This document shows, one piece after another, positions 58,513-64,000 of a DNA stretch of 64,000 nucleotides; position 1 is the first letter of the stretch; the number at the start of each line of letters is the position of its first letter. Origin of the DNA: Bugulina stolonifera (lineage: Eukaryota > Bryozoa > Gymnolaemata > Cheilostomatida > Bugulidae); the NCBI GenBank assembly GCA_935421135.1, contig OW285195.1, positions 6,548,701 to 6,612,700 of the forward strand, given 5' to 3'. A program made the translations under genes and the position numbers. The notes under the pieces were generated by a model, which saw only the letters and a list, made by a program, of their open reading frames with translations, ran no database searches and was not told the origin of the DNA.

Positions 58513-58712
58513 ACTTACTAGTTTTACTTCCCCATAATTATTCCCAGGTAATGAATCTATGATCTAAAGAGATCGGCAATTTTTTCTAATTTGAGATAGA
58601 GAATGAGGGCTATATGACACAGAATTATTATTGCTGTATGCCTTTCCTAATACGACCTTCCAATGACCTTAATCCTCTTGAAAGTTCAGACCTCGCACTC
58701 TGAGGGCACAGC
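58513..58712 (-). mobile_element. tRNA-derived SINE, family 1, diverged copy 3
   Basis: The tail (CTTACTAGTTTTACTTCCCC, TTCCCAGGTAATG) and parts of the body match the other copies; the tRNA-like head is heavily decayed. It lies about 300 bp after the second Thr-rich gene, as copy 1 lies about 400 bp after the first, so it may date from before that duplication. Confidence 0.45.
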
Positions 58713-58949
58713 TGCTTTATAAACCAAATAACTATACAATAGCAGCATGATTATAGTTTCTTTTTTCCACACTTATTACAATCATGCAGTTATTATAGTA
58801 TGCACATGTTGCTGATGAATTATACTGGCATGAGAAGACAATTCCAACTGATGTCTCTGGCTTCTGTACTTGAATGACTATAAATGATATACAAAAACAT
58901 GGTAATACACATTCTTGGCACTTGAATGAATTTGACAGTTGATTGTAAA

Positions 58950-59105
58950 CCATTGAATAAATACAACAGAGAAATAATTGTTCAATTACATGTAATTCAA
59001 ACTCCCTAACTTTCTGGAAATGATTATTTGCTAGTTCTACTGATTTGCCTACTGTCCTATAAAATTCTCTATTAAATTTCTGGATCATAGCAGCTTGTTC
59101 CCTCT
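58950..59105 (-). CDS. Possible exon of an unidentified minus-strand gene
   Basis: After an acceptor-like TTGAATCTTGCAG (minus strand, ending about 59106) the frame reads REQAAMIQKFNREFYRTVGK and then SVELANNHFQKVREFELHV. This is charged and helix-like, unlike the random frames around it. The 3' end is not defined; a GTTAGG within the helix or a later GT could be the donor. No neighbouring exon was found and no family is recognised. Confidence 0.25.
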
Positions 59106-59106
59106 G

Positions 59107-60180
59107 CAAGATTCAATGACAATGATAACAACCTTGACCTTGTTTAGTTTAGTTGCAGCATTTACCATCAAACAAACATGAATGGTTAGTCTGTGAAACT
59201 ATCACTGCAAGTGTTACTCTACCAAGTTGCTAGTATTGCTGATGGGTAGTTGCAATATTGTTTGGTCAACTTGACACTTTTAGATTTGATGTCTCAGAGA
59301 TGCCTGTATCTTCACATACGCAACCAGGCTATTGATGGTGTTATATATACAGTGTACACAAATGATTGCCACAATAAATCATCAATGATGTAAATATTGT
59401 GTAGTATTAGAGTCAGATCTACGTGGACATGTATTTACATGAGAAACTAAGTTGGTTTTGAAACTATTACAGTTTTATTTCCATGACACTACTATGTTCC
59501 GGTAGGGAGCATAACTCAGTAAACACATGTTGATAATGGCTTCTATAAATAGGAGCGCGCATATACGTACGAAAACTCGCCCTGCAGGCCAGGAGTAGAA
59601 CGTGTAAACAAAGACTATGTACATGTAATAATACATTATCGGCAGCAGTACTTTTTGTCGTAGGATGCCGTATGAGTAGTCCACACTTTCAATGATTAGT
59701 TTGTCTTAGATACACACTAATGTTTGACTTAATTTGATTGGAAATAATGTGGAAACGACTCCATCCAGCTAGCTGCTAGCTTATAGTAACCTTTGCCTGT
59801 CTGCAGTTTATAATAAAACATGTCATATTAATATTACTACTAGTTATATAATGTAATTATTGGATAGAAAGCAAATATTATATAATTATAAACACTTGCA
59901 CCTTAGCATTGTAGGCTCTCAGTTACTTTGGATTGCACTGCATGTCTTGCCGTTAACAATCTTGTTTGCTTCTTTGCTGCAGTTTTCTTCTCAGTTCTGT
60001 ATTTCAGTTGTTGGATTTAGTTTTGGAATGAATTATTATTCAAATTGTTTTGAACAAGAATTCTTGTAAACTATAAGAAATTTAATACAAGCAGTCCCAC
60101 TATGGGGATAAAAGTTCTAAAATAGAAGGAATATGTCAGGTTGTATGACTTAATCTGAAACAGTTTAGGAATTATCTCCC
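59107..60180. other. Noncoding spacer, nothing recognised
   Basis: AT-rich; no motif-bearing frame on either strand. Confidence 0.4.
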
Positions 60181-60263
60181 ATGTTCTCATCAAGTAGTAG
60201 CACATCTGCAGAAGTGGAGGGGCGTGTATCTCCTGACCCAAGGTACAACGCAGTATCGATACA
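60181..60263 (+). CDS. Possible first coding exon of an unidentified gene
   Basis: ATG at 60181 opens MFSSSSSTSAEVEGRVSPDP and runs in frame to a strong donor (ATACA|GTAAGT), ending in phase 2. No downstream exon is found before the GC-rich block, about 240 bp later. It could be a chance frame. Confidence 0.25.
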
Positions 60264-60499
60264 GTAAGTTGTATTTACATACAGTACATAGCATCACATA
60301 CAATTATTAGTTGTCTAGAATTCTACAATATAGTAATAATGTGCGTATATTGTACATTGTACATGTATAATTAGAGTGCACAGATAGTGCATGCGCTGCA
60401 CCAAAGTACCCAAATGTAAACACCACATATCTTTTTATTATAATGTGGGCTTTTGGCCATATGTTTTGTTCATGTAAGTAGTATAGTCAGTGCAGATCT

Positions 60500-61000
60500 A
60501 CACAGACACCCGGCCCTTTCCGCGTCGTATTAGCCCTAGATCCAAAAACTCCCCGGGCGGACGACCACCCCACCCGTCCTCTCGCCCCTCCTCTCCCCTA
60601 AACCTCACTCTATGTGCAAAGCCCTAGAACCTACTCCCCCCCATCGCGGGTGGGGTTTCAAAAACCTCATCGGCTGTTCCGCGGAACCCAGTCTAAAGAG
60701 CAAACCCCTCGCCCCGTCCCACGGCTCGGGCGAGGGGGCGCGCGCGTACGCGCGCGCCCCCTCGCCCGCGAACCCCACCCGTCCTCCCTCCACCCGTCCC
60801 CGCCCCTCCCCACCCCTCCCCACCCCAAACCCCTCCGCCTCGCCCTCCGCCTCGCGGCGGTTCTCGTTCGCGAGTCCAGCCGTGGTCCCACGCCGCCCTC
60901 CCCCCGCCCATCCCCCGCCCCTCCCCCGCCCTCCCGCCCCAACGACCCGTCGCGACCCTCGCGGGCGGACCGTCGGCTGGAGTAGGGTGAAGCGAAGGAA
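60500..61000. other. GC-rich block, strand-asymmetric (C-rich on +)
   Basis: After 60 kb of AT-rich sequence, about 500 bp is dominated by CCCCTCC/CCGCCC runs. Frames are open on several strands only because stop codons are rare at this composition. Both edges are abrupt (about 60505 and 60985). C-rich runs could form i-motif or G-quadruplex structures on the two strands. Confidence 0.75.
60727..60768. repeat. Perfect 42-bp GC-rich palindrome
   Basis: The centre is GT|AC between 60747 and 60748. The left half is CGGGCGAGGGGGCGCGCGCG plus T, and the right half is its exact reverse complement. The CGCGCG core could also form Z-DNA. Confidence 0.9.
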
Positions 61001-61044
61001 AATACGGGTTAGAGTAATGGTGTGTGATGTATTCTAGAATAGAT

Positions 61045-61437
61045 GATATACGACTATGAAAATATGAGTCAGGGTAATGATACACGAGTTTGTTTTAATT
61101 TTCAATGCGTTTGAGAGTAATAATATAAAATCAATCGATAAAAAACTTGATATGTGACTACGAAAAATATGAGTAAGGGTAATGATACGCGAGTTTGTTT
61201 TAATTTTCAATTCGTTTGAGAGTAATAATATAAAATCAAGCGATAAAAAACTTGATATACGACTATGAAAAATATGAGTAAGGGTAATGATACACGAGTT
61301 TGTTTTAATTTTCAATACGTTTGAGAGTAATAATATAAAATCAATCGATAAAAACCGATATACGACTATGAAAAATATGAGTAAGGCTAACGATACACGA
61401 GTTTGAGAGTAATAATATAAAATCAATTGATAAGTAG
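61045..61437. repeat. 104-bp AT-rich tandem array, about 3.7 copies
   Basis: Units begin at 61045, 61149, 61254 and 61358 with GATATACGACTATGAAAA (or TATGTGACTACG). Each contains GGTAATGATACACGAGTTTG and AGTAATAATATAAAATCAA. The last unit is internally shortened. The array ends 35 bp from the stop of the minus-strand gene. Confidence 0.9.
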
Positions 61438-61471
61438 ACACGAATGAGTGTGAATGACAAAAGTTTTTGCC

Positions 61472-62786
61472 TCAAAACTGTGCAGTGGCGGGGAGGAGAC
61501 GCTCGCCGAGGATGGAGTCTAGAATGGCACAATCGTAGAATGTTCTCCCGCTCTTGGAAGTCTTCTGTCCCTTGTACACCATCACGGAGGGGAGGAGCTC
61601 TTTCATCGAAACTGCCAGACGTCCCGGAAGGAAGACTTCTCCCTTTTTTTCTTCGTTTCCAATCCGGCACTCGTAGGTGGCAATGGAGTTGCTCGCATTA
61701 TCACCATCACCGCATCTTGGGACGTATGTGGGTCGGAGCGCGGTCACCACCAGCACAGAACCAACGGGGAAGGAAGATAGCGTTTGCACTCGAAAAAATT
61801 CTTCCAACTGGACCAAGGTCTTCTTTCTCAAGTCACCGGCCAGCTTTTTCATGGCTGCTCCTGGCAGGGAGCACACGCTCTCGATACGGTTGAATGTGTT
61901 TTGTCCTTTAGCGGTCTCCTGCTGTCCCAAGTACACCATGATCCTAGGTGGAAGGGTAAGGTCCTTTAGCTCCTCTTCTTTGACATCCGCTAGCTTGGGC
62001 ATGGCGTGACGAATGTTGGTGTGAAAGCTGATGCAATGTCTCATCCCCTTGTCATCCACATAGCTTGCCCTGGCTAAGAATGCTTTTCCGAATGCCGTTT
62101 CAACCACCGAACCTCCACTCACTTCTAGCACAGTTCCTGGCTCTAGCTCCGACAGCTTCACCGTCGTCTGCAGAGAGCTCCTCTTCTCCGCTCCCATGCT
62201 CCTACAATAATGAAAGTGGTGTATATAGATCCGACAAAGTGGTTAAACGGGAGGAAGATAGTACGGTAATTTATAGATATACGAATAGGGCTACTTACAT
62301 TAGGGTTGCCGCCACTGCACGAGCTTTCTCCAGGCTTAGTCCCCCGCTCTTTTTCTTCCCCTTGCAAGGGGACTTGGTAGCTTTTTTTCCCTTCGTCGTC
62401 TCACCACCATCCATTTCTTCCGTAGCCGTATCGGCTCCGTGGCCATCATCATCATCATCTGATATTACAATCGCCTGGGGTTTCTTTTTTTTCTTAGCAC
62501 AGATTTCATCTCCTTTTGGGTTCTTCCTCTTCTTGGTTGTTGTGGTCTCGCCCCTATCCGAGGCCCGCTCCGGGGAGGACGGAGAGTCCGCCATGTTAGA
62601 AAGATCCTTTCGGGCAAGACTCCCCACTCCTATTATTTTCCCCTTCTTCCGTGCCTCTTTTAACGCATCCACCTCTTCTTTCCTCTTCTGACTGCACTCT
62701 TCTTCTTCAATAATTCCATCCATTTGTGAGTCCGTTAAGCCCGCAAATAACTCTTCTTGGTTCTGGACTATGTTGTCAGTATCCAT
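61472..62786 (-). CDS. Unidentified two-exon nuclear-type protein, 405 residues
   Basis: Exon 1 is 62786-62299 and exon 2 is 62201-61472 on the minus strand, joined across a 97-bp intron (GTAAGT...TTGTAG). The join is phase 2 to phase 2 and gives 406 codons with stop. Residues 1-163 are highly charged: acidic start, KKRK and KKKKK clusters that look like nuclear localisation signals, and an ISDDDDDG acidic/SUMO-interaction-like motif. Residues 164-405 look beta-rich and contain two related halves: one ends IMVYLGQQETAKGQNTF, the other VMVYKGQKTSKSGRTFYD, each after an ELEPGTVLEV / SFPVGSVLVV strand pair. That pattern resembles tandem OB-like folds, which often bind nucleic acid, but this is inference. 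No known family is recognised. Codon use is more GC-rich than the neighbours, and a TATA box lies 84 bp upstream. Confidence 0.7.
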
Positions 62787-62869
62787 TGATAATGTACTAT
62801 TGTAGTAGTGTTCCTGTACAGTAGTGATGTGCTGAACTTTGAATGCTGAGACTGTGATCCCACTCTCCC

Positions 62870-62875
62870 TTTATA
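62870..62875 (-). promoter_or_regulatory. TATA box of the minus-strand gene
   Basis: The minus strand reads GTATAAAGGG here, 84 bp before the ATG at 62786. It matches a canonical TATAAA. Confidence 0.6.
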
Positions 62876-62916
62876 CATCTGCTCATTTCTTGACTCCTCC
62901 CTTTTTATTATCCAAT

Positions 62917-63358
62917 CCCAATGTGTCCCGATGCACCCCGATGTGAATCCGAAGCCTCCCGATGCATCCCGATGTGAATCCGAAGCCTCCCGATGCATCC
63001 CGATGTGAATCCGAAGCTTCCCGATGCATCCCGATGTGATTCCGAAGCTTCCCGATGCATCCCGATGTGAATCCGAAGCTTCCCGATGCATCCCGATGTG
63101 ATTCCGAAGCTTCCCGATGCATCCCGATGTGAATCCGAAGCTTCCCGATGCATCCCGATGTGATTCCGAAGCTTCCCGATGCATCCCGATGTGATTCCGA
63201 AGCTTCCCGATGCATCCCGATGTGATTCCGAAGCTTCCCGATGCATCCCGATGTGAATCCGAAGCTTCCCGATGCATCCCGATGTGATTCCGAAGCTTCC
63301 CGATGCATCCCGATGTGATTCCGAAGCTTCCCGATGCATCCCGATGTGTCCCGATGTG
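62917..63358 (-). repeat. 31-bp minisatellite array, left arm
   Basis: About 13 copies of a 31-bp unit (CCCGATGCATCCCGATGTGA plus WTCCGAAGCTT) run in one direction. Variants are GAATCC/GATTCC and AAGCTT/AAGCCT. Each unit contains the palindromes GATGCATC and GAAGCTTC. Because 31 is one more than a multiple of three, all frames give the same 31-residue cyclic repeat; these are not taken as genes. Confidence 0.92.
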
Positions 63359-63363
63359 TCAAT

Positions 63364-63695
63364 TCACATCGGGGTGCATCGGGATGCATCGGGAGGCTTC
63401 GGAATCACATCGGGATGCATCGGGATGCATCGGGAAGCTTCGGATTCACATCGGGATGCATCGGGAAGCTTCGGAATCACATCGGGATGCATCGGGAAGC
63501 TTCGGATTCACATCGGGATGCATCGGGAAGCTTCGGAATCACATCGGGATGCATCGGGAGGCTTCGGAATCACATCGGGATGCATCGGGAAGCTTCGGAT
63601 TCACATCGGGATGCATCGGGAAGCTTCGGAATCACATCGGGATGCATCGGGAAGCTTCGGAATCACATCGGGAGGCTTCGGATTCACATCGGGGT
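63364..63695 (+). repeat. 31-bp minisatellite array, right arm (inverted)
   Basis: The same unit appears in reverse orientation, about 10 copies, starting a few bases after the left arm; the turn is CGATGTG-TCAATT-CACATCG near 63361. Together the arms make an imperfect palindrome of about 780 bp. Confidence 0.92.
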
Positions 63696-63745
63696 GGTAT
63701 TGCCAAGGGTGGGGAAATGGTTAGACTCCGCCCACTGAATACTAC

Positions 63746-63753
63746 TATTTAAG
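63746..63753 (+). promoter_or_regulatory. TATA-like box facing right
   Basis: TATTTAAG follows a GACTCCGCCCACT GC-box-like sequence and points away from the repeat palindrome, the mirror image of the TATA box at 62870. Confidence 0.5.
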
Positions 63754-63774
63754 GTATGAGTTTCTCACTCTAGC

Positions 63775-63874
63775 AGTATGAACAATCAGCCTCTAGTCAA
63801 CAGAGTGAGAGTAAACAGAGACAGCTACCTACTAGTCAGCACCTGATCAGAGATGTCAACAAGTACAACATAAG
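63775..63874 (+). other. Probable first exon (untranslated or short) of a divergent gene running off the window
   Basis: The segment ends at a donor (ATAAG|GTTAGT at 63875) and an acceptor (TTTTTTATAG) follows, with a second exon from 63990 to the window end. One frame (SASSQQSESKQRQLPTSQHL then IRDVNKYNIR) is open to the donor but has no ATG. Other frames start with ATG and stop within the exon. It may be a leader exon. Confidence 0.35.
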
Positions 63875-64000
63875 GTTAGTGCTAAATAGGGTAATCGGCA
63901 GCAATTGTGAAGTGTCTATTGTATATAACGCTATTGAGCCAAAAACAAAAAAAATTAACTTACACCCTACTACTATATATTTTTTATAGGGAGACTAAAC

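Noticed and set aside
60480..60560. A telomere or rDNA boundary
   Set aside because: No TTAGGG-type repeats and no recognisable rRNA sequence are present.
60605..61085. Long Pro/Arg- and Gly/Arg-rich frames on both strands
   Set aside because: The GC-rich block lacks stop codons in most frames; no start context, splice sites or protein-like composition.
61444..62691. Long plus-strand frames opposite the orphan gene
   Set aside because: They are antisense shadows of the spliced minus-strand gene, which has the better composition and a consistent intron.
62917..63695. CRISPR-like repeat array
   Set aside because: The 31-bp units are contiguous with no spacers, are inverted midway, and the host is a eukaryote.

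Overview
The window reads as nuclear DNA of an early-branching animal, most likely a sponge. It is AT-rich and has short exons with GT-AG introns. It carries receptor tyrosine phosphatases with fibronectin type III (FN3) ectodomains, an ankyrin-kinase fusion, and many foldback, SINE-like and retroelement insertions. The species cannot be fixed from sequence alone. Every exon chain below was assembled by hand from splice sites and codon phase.

Positions 1-11043 hold the 3' part of a receptor tyrosine phosphatase gene (gene A, + strand, 18 exons seen, 5' end outside the window). It encodes four FN3-type units, a basic furin-like site, a cysteine pair, one transmembrane helix, one phosphatase domain and a tyrosine-rich tail. 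The domain keeps the catalytic Cys and Arg but has WPF in place of WPD and KNRV in place of KNRY, so it is a candidate pseudophosphatase.

Positions 11044-26319 are a spacer. It holds a relic of a third copy of the locus (flank about 13.8-15.2 kb, FN3 remnant near 17.2 kb, copies of both at 23.9-26.1 kb), a Harbinger-like element, an intact Ty3/Gypsy-type retrotransposon (17538-21920, 134-bp LTRs differing at one site) and a LINE relic. Positions 24916-34986 are gene C, a tandem paralogue of gene A. Its FN3 exons are kept, but about 4.8 kb of the gene A arrangement is missing, covering the membrane helix and most of the phosphatase domain; half of a small inverted-repeat element lies at the break.

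Positions 34987-60480 hold two related small genes for secreted Thr/Ser-rich proteins (39994 and 57582) and a 467-residue ankyrin-repeat plus protein kinase gene (43703-49838) whose introns carry three inverted-repeat elements. A partial duplicate of the kinase gene's 5' flank lies at 53.4-54.4 kb. Three copies of a tRNA-derived SINE and several foldback elements fill the rest.

Positions 60480-64000 differ sharply in character. A GC-rich block contains a perfect 42-bp palindrome. It is followed by a 104-bp AT-rich tandem array and a two-exon minus-strand gene of unknown family (405 residues: acidic and lysine-rich N-terminus, duplicated beta-rich C-terminal module). Next come two head-to-head arrays of a 31-bp repeat with a TATA box facing outward on each side. 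This block is the best candidate for an undescribed mobile or virus-like unit, though nothing in it identifies a replication or integration enzyme.
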